A stretch of 64,000 nucleotides of DNA. Source: Episyrphus balteatus. Taxonomy: Eukaryota; Arthropoda; Insecta; Diptera; Syrphidae. Shown here piece by piece: positions 45,801 through 53,861 of this stretch. Numbering within the stretch: position 1 is the stretch's first letter; every line of letters starts with the position of its first letter. Position numbers and translations under genes: made by a program. A model generated the notes under the pieces. That model ran no database searches. It saw only the letters and a list, made by a program, of their open reading frames with translations, and was not told the origin of the DNA. The DNA is taken from positions 64,603,803 to 64,667,802 of the forward strand of contig NC_079137.1 in NCBI RefSeq assembly GCF_945859705.1, in the 5' to 3' direction.

Positions 45801-48359
45801 GAAAATAAGATCGAAAATTCTGAAATGAGGTAAAGAGCTAAAGTGTAAATTTTCACAAGGATGTGACATGTGAGTATGCATATATCTACTCGTTTTTATC
45901 TGTAACACAGAGATTGTATCTTTTTCAAACTGATATGTAATTTTCTATTAAGTAAAAACCCAACCTTTAAGGATCAAAGAGGTATAAGGTTTTCATTGAT
46001 TTTGCTCTTGTAGATAACCCTTTTTTGGGTGTTTTTTTTTTTTTTTTAATTGAATTTTATCATAGTTATATCAGAAACTTGGGATGTCCTTTAATTCAAA
46101 GGTAAAAGAAAATCCTTTCAAAGGAATAAAAGAACGATATTTTATTGAAATATAATGAATAAATTAATTAAAATAATAAATGTTGTCCAAAGTATTTGCA
46201 TTTTGTAATGAAATACAATTAATATTTCAAAATGATATATTTTCAAATATTTTTGAAATAATCGACGCCCGTGGCTGATTTGTCATTCATTATAACACCT
46301 GATTAATATTTGAAACTTCTTTTGGTAACACTTTGCATTTTGATTTTGATGAACTTTAAGGTGTAGGTATGCAAAATACTCAAGGGTGAACATTTATTTA
46401 AAGGAAGAATATTTATGTTCCATCAAAAGACTTGAATAAGAAATTTGAAAGTTGCTAAAAATTCTTTGTTTGAATTACTTTTCGTCAATTGATAAACAAT
46501 TAACCAAAAGGTTCAAATAAGAATTTTTCATTATTTTAAATGGCCGTATAAATTTAAAGTGCTCAGAAATGTTCAGTTAAATTTGTACAAATTCATACAA
46601 ATAAAAAACTATTCGAATTAAAAGCTTTTGGTTAAGTAATGAAAAAAAAATTTATATACAATGTATTTTTTTTTTAATTTTTCCAGTTTTTTTTTTTTGA
46701 AAATTGAAATTCAATATAATTGATTCACTCTTTGAAGAAATATACAAGATTAAATAAAAATATTTAGATTTTCGCAAAAAACTACAACCACATACTTCCG
46801 TCATCAGATTTTTGTGAGAAAAACAACTATAAACGCAATTTTATCAAAATTAGAAAAAAAACCAAATTTATTTAAAATTTTAGAGTACGAATTGAATTTT
46901 TTTTACAACCGAAAATAATGGTACTTGCGATATGACCAACATGGAAAAGGATATTTTTCTCAAAAATAGTTCGGACGAAAAATAAAATATACATATTCAT
47001 TGCACCCGTTATTAACGGTACCTGTCATTAAAAACTCATTTCAACAAAAAAAAAATTATACAGAAGCCTCTGAGAAACCGTAACATTGGAATGTCTTCGG
47101 TTTATAAGGAGCCTCTGATTGTAGATCCTAGCTTGCTGTAAACTAGCTCACTACATCTGAAATTTGTAAGCATTTTCAAACCACTCAGCGTTATATTTTT
47201 TTAAATAAATTTCAATTTTTGTTTTTGAAAAATCACTATTTTGAAAATCGGTTGGTTGTTTTTTTGGAATTTTGTTCTAATGTGTTGAATTTTCATCATC
47301 TTACCAATTTTTATTGTTGAGAAATTTTTAAATTGAAATTTTTTTTTTAAATGCTTCCTACAATTCGAAAAAGGGTGTTTTTTTTACTTTTAATACAGTT
47401 TTTATTCCTTTTTCAAATTTGTTGTAAAATTTCGGAAAAATTAAATAACAATTTTTATATTAGGTACTAATGCAAATGCTATACAAAAAAACTTAAAAAA
47501 AAAAGATTATAAAATTGTAGCAACTCTTACAATAAGAGCCTTATTACGTGCTACCTAGTCGTGCATTTTAATTCTAAAATAAATTTTGAAAATTATGAGT
47601 ATTTTGTAGAAAATAACCATTTTAGATTCGGTTGACCTTGTAAAAAAATTAAACTGTTATTTCTATTCAGTCATTCGTTTTGTCCTACTTTTCTAATCTT
47701 TTTTTGCCCATTGGCAGCAAAAATATTGAAATTTTTAATGAATCCCACATAAACAAAATACGCATTAGAAGATCACAAAAAAAAGTCTCAAAATAACTTG
47801 TATATAAAAACGAGAGCTGATCCAATATTATGTATTTTGAATTAGGTTTCCAAATTAGACAGTACCTTCATACATTAGTCACATTTCTTAGGAATTAAAC
47901 AACAAAGTATTTTCCTAAGCAAGTTTACGAAATAAAATAATTATTGTAATAATAACTTACCCATACAAACACCCACACCACTCGCGATGGGAAGTTTTGT
48001 TACACATTGCAATGGTGGTTCGCAGGTCCCTGAAAATCCTCCTGGTCCACCGCATGTTTCTCCCAAGGTTTTCGCACACATTCTGCAACATCTAAAAATA
48101 AATACAAAAATTTATTATTTAAGAATTTACATATAACCAACATGCTTAAAAAATAAACTTACTTGCATGGATCCCATAAAACCATACCCTTACCAGGGCA
48201 GTCCAATGATCTTATAACGTCACATTCCTTTGGATTGCAATAACATTTTAAGCCATTAACAACTCGGCTACCAGCTGCAACCATAATTAACAAATAACAA
48301 CACAGATATATCAAATAAGTTCGAATATTCAGCAAACAAAAGTAGCCCGTTGCTGACAT
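30683..48359 (-). CDS. cmpy: CRIM1/crimpy-like IGFBP-domain protein, 5' four coding exons (3' end missing)
   Basis: Exons on the minus strand: 48,163-48,359, 47,961-48,091, 32,080-32,249 and 30,683-30,810. All introns are GT-AG and frames join without stops, giving 208 codons plus two bases. Residues 1-36 look like a signal peptide. Residues 37-110 form an IGFBP N-terminal domain with the CKCCRMC signature (65-71) and GETCGGPGGFSGTC. Residues 110-185 (GCEITNKRCQCWPQLQIC) follow the same cysteine order I recall after the IGFBP domain of vertebrate CRIM1. A basic KLRRKRR cluster near the end of exon 4 could be a furin site. The last donor (GTGAGT) shows the gene continues. CRIM1 and fly Crimpy bind BMP-family ligands; that role is inferred, and the symbol rests on domain order only. 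Confidence 0.7.
30874..32019 (-). mobile_element. Defective piggyBac element inside intron 3 of the CRIM1-like gene
   Basis: It is bounded by TTAA duplications (30,874-30,877 and 32,016-32,019) with inverted ends CCCTCTACTGCAT and ATGCGGTAGAGGG. A subterminal motif ACCATATATGGGTT (either orientation) occurs four times, near 31,013, 31,069, 31,628 and 31,985. On the minus strand a start region (31,573-31,469) encodes an acidic DDDLASDSGSF-type N-terminus. The C-terminal end (about 31,417-31,089) encodes a cysteine finger CQICGLKTYTMC, as in piggyBac transposases. The catalytic middle is deleted. An eight-A run near 31,210 puts the finger out of frame with the segment before it. Confidence 0.88.
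32080..32249 (-). CDS. cmpy: Exon 3 of CRIM1-like gene: post-IGFBP cysteine module
   Basis: The acceptor TTTTATTGCAG|CA restores Ala110. Residues 110-166 include LNCTNDQTILLEPGCEITNK and RCQCWPQLQIC. The CxC pair after a GC..+ turn parallels the segment after the IGFBP domain in CRIM1. The donor is GAA|GTAAGT, phase 0. The exon lies 15.7 kb from exon 2. Confidence 0.75.
33645..35518. mobile_element. piggyBac-like MITE, copy split by a long hairpin
   Basis: TTAA at 33,645-33,648 and 35,515-35,518 bracket sequence that aligns with 935-1175. Shared phrases are TTTTTTCGGTCTCACTATTT and GAGGAATTCGAATT on the left, and CACCCTTATAAAGACACTTT and GTGTGCCGACAGAGGG on the right. The left terminal CCCTCT is eroded to CTTTCTC. 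The homology is broken at 33,771 and resumes at about 35,403. Confidence 0.8.
33771..35402. mobile_element. Long foldback element: ~730-bp arms, ~180-bp loop
   Basis: The ends GTCGAGTCAAATTAG and CTAATTTGACTCCAC are inverted. From 33,821 to 34,500 every checked block is mirrored, without net indels, at 35,362 down to 34,683 (coordinate sum 69,183). Mismatches are very few (for example GTATGCAAGCG against CGCTTCCATAC). The frame at 34,648-34,854 is not a gene. Empty-site evidence comes from 935-1175. Confidence 0.9.
35745..36205 (+). repeat. Degenerate copy of the TATCGCAAGTAAAAAT repeat family
   Basis: It ends TTCTATATCGCAAGTAAAAA (near 36,185), like 27,730, and includes GTTCCGTTAGTTATAAC. 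It lies just 3' of the 333-aa gene (minus strand) and may contribute to its 3' flank. Confidence 0.5.
36236..36241 (-). terminator. Poly(A) signal AATAAA for the 333-aa gene
   Basis: A minus-strand AATAAA lies 25 bases past the stop codon at 36,266. Confidence 0.5.
36266..37267 (-). CDS. Uncharacterised 333-aa protein, intronless gene nested in intron 2 of the CRIM1-like gene
   Basis: This is the longest open frame in the window. It has balanced amino-acid usage, unlike the many F/K/N-rich chance frames, so I regard it as real. I do not recognise the family. Residues 1-180 are polar and Ser/Lys-rich, with a strongly basic patch at 156-177 (KKNKNTKKETSSPKKRK), a possible nuclear or membrane-proximal signal. 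Residues 181-212 contain a conserved-looking block YPFDHGCAEYLQTTDFAP. Residues 217-257 and 264-291 are hydrophobic, probably two membrane-associated helices, followed by amphipathic FKP repeats (295-312: VFKPISE, FFKPVG) and a basic tail. No signal peptide. The only ATG with a favourable AAAA context is used. Same strand as its host, so it needs its own promoter. Confidence 0.8.
   Translation of the reverse strand: MPIDMDLSIKEMVNVGVTAKLASPLYHLSGALQSSSTETDYTDLHSKYQKFLNEKTSTQSDDTLENSKNLYRLKTVHELGTQKVTPSKIEFLLYRRPSNYKRLHKKSSKHVRLKNSHTSIKHLLESESKSEEAKQKANPKNETSFVEKLKKSLGNMKKNKNTKKETSSPKKRKTPKESRIDIYPFDHGCAEYLQTTDFAPQLISELLAQRATDYATRFWAEFFGSLHIGVAFVLTFFLQTYRFLLHSLIKSVLVGFLQMSSDYGVKPLLTVVFNGFIQPLLIFMHNILSSVRDVFKPISETMDSFFKPVGSLLRSVRLITFKESRSRKTVASV
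37268..38790. other. Upstream region of the 333-aa gene, within the host intron
   Basis: The DNA is less repetitive and has mixed composition, for example around 37,870-37,930 with CGACATCGCCAACGACAACG. It presumably contains the promoter of the nested gene. No clear TATA or initiator is pinpointed. Confidence 0.35.
38795..40049. repeat. AT-rich stretch with recurring ACACCCTTT motifs, probable decayed repeat
   Basis: AACACCCTTTAAC-like motifs recur at about 38,988, 39,112, 39,267, 39,347 and 39,899, next to phrases such as CCAATTTTCATTGGTGTAAC. The spacing is irregular. The frames at 39,429-40,048 are not supported as genes. Confidence 0.35.
40050..40290 (-). pseudogene. LINE reverse-transcriptase fragment (disabled)
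   Basis: On the minus strand one frame reads KVLKTLDQSILRNKLLKSHF, equivalent to the AFDTLDHSILLxKL block of non-LTR reverse transcriptases. About 25 residues on it hits a stop. A second frame reads SIQQGTMLGPLLFSLFINE, the GVPQGSVLGPLLFxLYIND block. Order and spacing fit the RT domain. The stop and frameshift show it is dead. CR1/jockey-type is the likely class. Confidence 0.75.
40291..42090. other. Intron sequence without a recognised gene
   Basis: No gene seen. A phrase ACAAGGTGTCCCACAGTCAC at 41,963, often seen at the edge of insect repeats, precedes the long inverted repeat at 42,095. Confidence 0.4.
42095..42745. repeat. Long imperfect inverted repeat (~300-bp arms)
   Basis: The left arm (42,095-42,360) and right arm (about 42,490-42,745) are mirror images. 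Examples: CAATTTTGCATCAAAAAC at 42,170 against TTTGATGCAAAATTG at 42,678, and TTTTTCATAAAAAAGACTAC at 42,336 against GTAGTCTTTTTTATGAAAAA at 42,516. The centre is itself self-complementary around AATACAAAATTAATT. The plus-strand frame at 42,080-42,361 is an artefact of the arm. Confidence 0.75.
42746..43814. other. Intron sequence without a recognised gene
   Basis: AT-rich filler; no gene or element recognised. Confidence 0.4.
43815..44050 (+). repeat. One-sided array of TATTGCAACTGAAAAAATAT-type units
   Basis: About six degenerate copies of the ~38-bp unit that forms the arms of the foldback elements at 33,450-35,735 and 55,785-56,295. No inverted partner is seen on the right, so this is a partial or collapsed copy. 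Confidence 0.65.
44076..44210. mobile_element. Possible small palindromic MITE
   Basis: GGCTAATTTCATAAA at 44,077 is loosely inverted as TTTATGAAATCGGTCAT at 44,184. AGGCTTTTACGTC pairs loosely with GACGTT...AAAAGCCTTTT. It has the length and structure of a MITE but the arms are imperfect. Confidence 0.4.
44211..47960. other. 5' part of intron 2 of the CRIM1-like gene, no gene recognised
   Basis: Mixed AT-rich DNA. An inverted copy of the CGCAAGTA repeat family lies near 46,780-47,040, with CGTTATTAACGGTACCTGTC at 47,009 and GTACTTGCGATATGACC at 46,921. Nothing else specific is seen. Positions 44,380-45,000 are less repetitive. Confidence 0.4.
47961..48091 (-). CDS. cmpy: Exon 2 of CRIM1-like gene: core of IGFBP domain
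   Basis: The acceptor is TATTTTTAG|A and the donor ATGG|GTAAGT. It encodes residues 66-109, including CCRMCAKTLGETCGG and the closing GVGVC, with eight cysteines typical of this fold (Crossveinless/IGFBP/CRIM1 type). It ends one base into a codon, which matches exon 3. Confidence 0.85.
48163..48359 (-). CDS. cmpy: Exon 1 of CRIM1-like gene: signal peptide and start of IGFBP domain
   Basis: The start ATG is at 48,359. A hydrophobic stretch (residues ~14-28) precedes a likely cleavage after residues VVNG. The mature part opens with LKCYCNPKECD. The donor is CAA|GTAAGT (GT at 48,162-48,161). It leaves two bases, completed by exon 2 to form Lys66. The next intron is only 71 bp. Earlier non-coding exons cannot be excluded. 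Confidence 0.8.
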
Positions 48360-50284
48360 TGTTCGAAGGTCAAATGTTTTTTTTTTTTTTTTTGTTTTTT
48401 GTTTTCTTAAAATGATGAAATTTTTACATTTTTTTAAAGAAAAATAAAATTTTTAGTTTATCTCAATTTCAAATTTTGTTTTTTATGAAGAAGATGCGTT
48501 AGAATTGTTTGAAACATATTTTTGTTTTTAATATTGATTCAATTATCTGAAAATAGAAGAAAAAAAATTATTTAATTAGATTTTCTGCTTACAAAAAAAA
48601 AATAATAATAAGGAATGAATATTTTTCATACAAAAGCTATACATTTCTAAAAAAAATCTAAAATCCTTATTTTCTTTTGAAATGCTAATGCAATTACTAA
48701 AATTATTTTATTCTTCAGCAGAAAAAAAAATAAGAGAAAAGAAGTTAATAAAAAAAAACAGTTCAAGGACATATCTGCCAAAAAAAACCTAACAAATTCA
48801 AGTACCAACAAAAGCACAAAAAAATAACTTTGGGAATCTTTTGTTGGTTTATATTTTTTTTTTTTCTGAAGAAAAAACTAAAAAAAAAATGTTAAACTAT
48901 GTTGAAACCGCTTCCATCTACATTTTTCTACTTGGCATAGTTTTCATTTTTTTAATGAAATGAAGCAGGTAGATAATTTTTTTTGTTGCAGCTGATTTAT
49001 CCCAAAAGATTCAAAGTATCTTTGAGATTCACAATTAACTAAGTGGTGACCATACTTCTTTAAATCAGTTCAATTCATTTAATAATTTTAAGAAAGAGAA
49101 AGAAATCAAAGAATTAGTTCAGAAAATTAAATAAATGAAAATGATCAAAGATAGTAGGGGACAAAGCAGAACCTTGAGGTACTCCATATTTTACTTCTTA
49201 ATTTCTTTAAATTTAGATATATTTTTTTAAAAATCTTAACTTAATTATTTATAATATTTTTGAGAAAATATAAAAACCGATGAAAAAGTCGAGAAAATTA
49301 AATACAAATTTAATGATCAGTAAGAAAACAGGAGATAACACGGAACCTTGGGGAACTCCATATCTACTTTGGAATTACAAACTGAAAACAATCCAACAGG
49401 TTCTAGGACTCCAAAGTGGGCATAGTTCTTGAAGTGATCTCATTGGTATTATTCTTTAGGTATTATTAAAAAATAATTTTACACTTTTCAGTGTTCCATA
49501 AAAAGTTATCATCTTTTGGCTGAAAGTGGAGAGGAAATGAATAAAATGGTCACCCTTGATATTTTTTTTCATTTTAAACCATCTTAAAGAATAACAAGTT
49601 TCTTTTTTTTCTTTTTATGAAGCTATACATAAAAATTTCTACACCAATCCTCTACCGCCTTGAATACCCTTGAGGTATTAAAACAAAGTGAACCAGGAAA
49701 CTTTCAGATTCTCTTTTCCTATATTTTTTTTTTATTTTTTTATTTTTTGTCTTCACATCAATTTAGCTGTCTTTGCAAAATATTATCCAGCAGTGATGAA
49801 GAAATATCCTTACCAGATATTAAAGAAGAAAAAAAAAAAAATCCTTATAAATTATATGAACGGAAGGTAAGCATTGGAAAATGCTAGCGGAACACTCAAA
49901 TAATTTATACATAATATTCGTTATAAAGAAAAGGGAAGTGGAAATGTTAAATTAATTAATTGGAAGCATCTTCAAAGCTGTTCTGGAGGAGAAAATGAGA
50001 AAAGAAGAATATGATATTGTTAGCAAAAATACGGTGAATATAAAACGGAGCAGAAGAGATGGATTATTTAGAATTTTTGGATTGGTTTTTCATAGAATAG
50101 GTAATTACATTATGAAGGATTGGGATGAAATTTAAGAAAGTTGAATATTTTTAAGAAACGAAAAGAAGGAAAAGTTGTTCAAATTTAAGAGATCTATTTT
50201 TGTAAAAGAGTTTCAATTTTAATCTGATTAAATGGTGAATTTTTATGTTTAAAAAAATGAATATGAACATAATAGCTGATAGAT
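48360..50284. other. Intergenic region upstream of the CRIM1-like gene
   Basis: Expected to hold the promoter and 5' leader of the CRIM1-like gene, but no core promoter element is obvious. The frames at 49,660-49,887 are not supported. The LINE fragments within are listed separately. Confidence 0.4.
49135..49380 (-). pseudogene. Two small LINE reverse-transcriptase remnants in tandem
   Basis: On the minus strand, 49,145-49,190 reads GVPQGSALSPTIFDHF and 49,310-49,360 reads GVPQGSVLSPVFLLIIK. Both correspond to the GVPQGSVLSPLLF motif of non-LTR reverse transcriptases. Surrounding DNA is also similar between the two (for example GAGAAAATTAAAT), suggesting a ~170-bp local duplication of one remnant. 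Nothing else of the element survives nearby. Confidence 0.55.
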
Positions 50285-50740
50285 GTGATCTGAGCTGTTG
50301 GGTGAGCTGAGCTGTCGGTTAGCCTAGAGACATGGGAGTGGTGCCATATGAAAGCTTATATTCTCCGCTACCCGATAGTATTACAATCCGGTTTTTGGAT
50401 TTTTTTCAAAATTCCGAGAAAATCGCGTTTGAAAGTTGGGGTAAAATTTTTTTTCGAAAAATCCCCGAATATTTGAACACTCCTGGAAGCTAAACCGCTT
50501 GAGAGCAATTTTCGGGAGCGATGGCAAATGATAGCTTGTGTCATGGGCCTACGCTTTGCTCATTGTCAGATTTTTAAAAAATCACCTTCCATGTTGAACC
50601 GCCACATCATGCCTTTTTTTCAGAATCGTGCCTATTTTTTTTTTATTTTTAAGTTCTCCCGGTTTGAGAACGCGTGAACCTACAGGGATGGGAGTTGAAT
50701 GCAAATGTAGATAAGAGTCCCCGCTACATGTCATTTCACA
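50285..50740 (+). repeat. Partial second copy of the hAT-like element of 10,162-11,068
   Basis: From ATCTGAGCTGTTGGGTGAGC (50,288) onward the sequence follows 10,310-10,890. It includes CGAGAAAATCGCGTTTGAAA (50,417; 10,602) and TGTCATGGGCCTACGCTTTG (50,539; 10,727), and adds a ~30-bp insertion near 50,575. The right terminus is missing. Confidence 0.85.
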
Positions 50741-51667
50741 TGACTAAATTTTTACTATATATTTGTATTTGGTCAAATAAAATTTCAAACAAAATCCAAA
50801 ATAATGAAAAAATAATAATAAAATAAATAAATTAATGTAAGCTTAAAAAATAGAGAAACCATGTTTAAATGAAAAAAAAAACAGCAAAAAATGTTTTTAG
50901 AACAATCAAGTTTAAATACAAGCGTAAAATATATTTACACTCAAATTTAGCTGAGCCTCAGTTCTGTCCAGAAAATGTCCTGCCTCATCTCAAAACACAA
51001 GCAAATACATGGCAACCCTACTCAAATGCCAAAAAAACATTAATAACACTACTTTTTCAGCTGAAATGATAATATTTGATAGAGTTAAAGGTGAGACCCT
51101 CTTCTATCGAAAAAAGCCTTAGAGGCTTTTGATGACTCTATTAAATATGATTCCGATTTTTTGTATTTTTTTTTTTTAGAATTTTAGTAAAGTTTTCAAG
51201 TTGGTAGGTACTTGCTCGTATTTTAAAGATGGCACTTAAATTTAAAAAAAAAAAAAACAAAATGTGCTAAATAAGTCTACAGTCACCTCTCCGACTACCA
51301 GTATTTATCAGTTTTTGGTGATTCCCAAGAAGGGACATTCAATTTTCTATGAACCGAAACAAACAAAAAGCTTATGTTTTTCAAAAACGGCTCAAAAGAA
51401 TTTGATAAACATTTTGTTGTATAATTCAGAAAATAAGGTTGTACTTTTGTGATAAAAAAGAAGTCGCATGAGAGCGCGTCGTTGTTCAAGTAAGCAGTTA
51501 TTTTATCTGTTGGCTCGGAAATTTAAAAACAAAACTTCCTTAAACCCCAAAAATATGCAATTTTATTAATATTATTTATGTAAATTTGAGTCATTGTGGT
51601 TTCTAAACAGTGAGTTGCACAAGAAAACTTTTAAAGACAATTTTATGTAAAATTAGCTTATCTACGA

Positions 51668-53157
51668 CACTACACCGAAAAAAAAAACAATATCAATTTT
51701 ATATATACATTTTTTAAATATCAGCAAAAAATGGGTTGGGGTCAAAATTCTGCTGGGGTCAAAATTCTTTTGTCAAAATTCTGCTTTCAAAATTCTGCTT
51801 AACAAAATTCTGCTTTCAAAATTCTGCTTTTCAAAATTCTGTTTTTCAAAATTCTGTTTTTCAAAATTCTGCTTTTCATAATTCTGCTTTTCAAAATTCT
51901 GCAAAAAATTAAAAAAGGGTTTGGAAAATGTTAAAAAGCGCGCGCTTTTAAACATTTTCCAAACCCTTTTTTAATTTTTTGCAGAATTCTGTAAAATCAT
52001 CTTTTTGAAAAATTATCTGCTTATTTGATTACTTACACACATTTTTTAAATGCGAATTAATTTTTGTTTTATAAATGAATAAATTTGAAAATATTAAGAA
52101 AAGGTTTTTAATATTAAACATTTCCAAAAATAACTAAAAATTTATTAATTTATCAAATAAAGATGAATATTCAAAAATTTGAATAAGAAAAGGAATATAC
52201 AACATCGGTTCCAATTAGTATACATATTTTATTTGAAAGAAAGTCAGTATATGCATTTCAAAAAATATTTGCGACACTTAAATAAAAAAATTTAGGAAAG
52301 TACCAATGTTGAATTACATTGATGAGGTGTATTTTTCTTTAGCCAGCGCATATTCAATAAAAAAAAAACAGAATTAGCAGAATTTTTTTTGTTCAAATAT
52401 AATGCTGGCAGAATTTTGAAAAGCAGAATTTTAAAAAGCAGAATTTTGAAAAACAGAATAGAAAAAAAGCAGAATTTTCGCTGAAAAAGCAGAATTTTGA
52501 AAAGCAGAATTTTGAAGCCAGAATTTTGACCCGATCCCCTATTAAATGTGTTATTATATTATGAAAATTAAAATATCAAAATAATAATTTTATTATCAGG
52601 ATGAAATTTAAAAATCACATTTTTGAAATTTTTTTTGATATTTTATTACCTATCAATTTTTTTCATATCAATTTCTCATTCCAAATTATTGAAAAATATT
52701 TAAAAAAAAAACTCTTAATGTGTACGCTTTGTGTTTTTTCGAAGTAAAATGTATGATTCACTGATAAAATTTGATCGGCAAAAGAGAAAATAACAAAACA
52801 ATTTTATCACCTATAATAGAAAAAATAATATCATCACTATTTTATAAGGAATATTCACTTTCAGTAATGTTTTCTTTTGATTTGAAAGAAAAAAGAAAGA
52901 AAATACTTAAAAAAATAAAAATAATAAAAAAGAAAAAAAAAAAAAAGAAATATCATCATAATAAACTAAATCGTAAAATCTAGTCAACATTGATATTTTA
53001 ACTGTCAAAGTGAAATTTTCGCTCTCCACCTAAAATTGAAAAATGTCAAATTGATATGATAATCATATCAAAATTGATATTTTAAATGTTGGACGACTTT
53101 TATAACTGAAAAATGTTAATTTAATAGCTGTTATTATCAAATTTTTTTTTCGGTGTA
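51668..53157. mobile_element. MITE with ACACCGAAAAAAAAA ends, host of a nested element
   Basis: The left CTACACCGAAAAAAAAAACA is inverted at the right as TTTTTTTTCGGTGTA. ATATCAATTTTATAT-type motifs occur inside both halves. The element at 51,730-52,540 interrupts it. The frame 52,771-52,983 is a lysine-rich composition artefact. Confidence 0.5.
51730..52540. mobile_element. Foldback-like element of TCAAAATTCTGCTTT repeats with an 82-bp palindrome
   Basis: The left array (51,738-51,905) has about ten copies of TCAAAATTCTGCTTT. The right array (52,395-52,530) has the inverse (GCAGAATTTTGAAAA). The outer ends GGGGTCAAAATTCTG and CAGAATTTTGACCCGATCCC are inverted. At 51,901-51,982 lies a palindrome of two 41-base arms centred on GCGCGC, with one mismatch. 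The minus frame 51,773-51,955 is a translation of the repeat (FEKQN units). Confidence 0.85.
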
Positions 53158-53861
53158 TTTATCTTTAACCTACTGTTTTTGAGATTTAAGTTTTTTGACC
53201 TCTTATCCATTGGGAATATTTCACAGATTGTAAGATAACTCAATCCCAGCCTGTGCATCAAAAATAAGCCTGTTATTAATGAATTCCTTTCATTGAATTT
53301 AGTTTGTCTATTTTTGAAAAAAAAAAAATTTCGTATTGAAAACATTCTTAAAGAGAATCGCCACATTTGATAGTCTTTTGAACTTTTTTTTGATGAAGAT
53401 TTGATTACAAAATTAAGTTAAATTTTTTTTTAACTCGGAAGAAACCCATTCGATTGTCATTGGAAAGCTAAAACACGCACAAATACCAATTAATTTTTCC
53501 AACTTCTCTATTAGGTAACGTCTAAAAATAAGTGATGAGACTAATTTATTTCTGTCTAGCTTTTAAATTTTTAATTTTCATTTAACTGCAAAACATTCAA
53601 AATTGATTTAAAAATCAATTAAAAAACATTACCATCATTAGAAGCTTTTTGCAAAAGAAATATTATCTGTCAACCATATGTTTTATGTCACGACAGTTTA
53701 ACTTAATGATGATTTATAAACGTTTCCACTATTACCTCGTACATCCTTTCTCGTGTCAAACAAACATAATACCAAAATATTGATCTTCTTCACTTTTTGT
53801 TACATCAAAAGCTTACTACAAATAAGCATAATGTTCTAGTTGAATTTGAAACTTTTAAACA
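53158..53861. other. 5' flank of the ionotropic receptor gene
   Basis: Presumed promoter region. A TTTATAAA (53,712-53,722) could serve as a TATA-like element about 140 bases before the ATG; this is not decisive. No gene is seen. Confidence 0.35.

Noticed and set aside
51773..51955. FEKQN-repeat protein on the minus strand
   Set aside because: It arises from the TCAAAATTCTGCTTT array of a foldback element, not from a gene.
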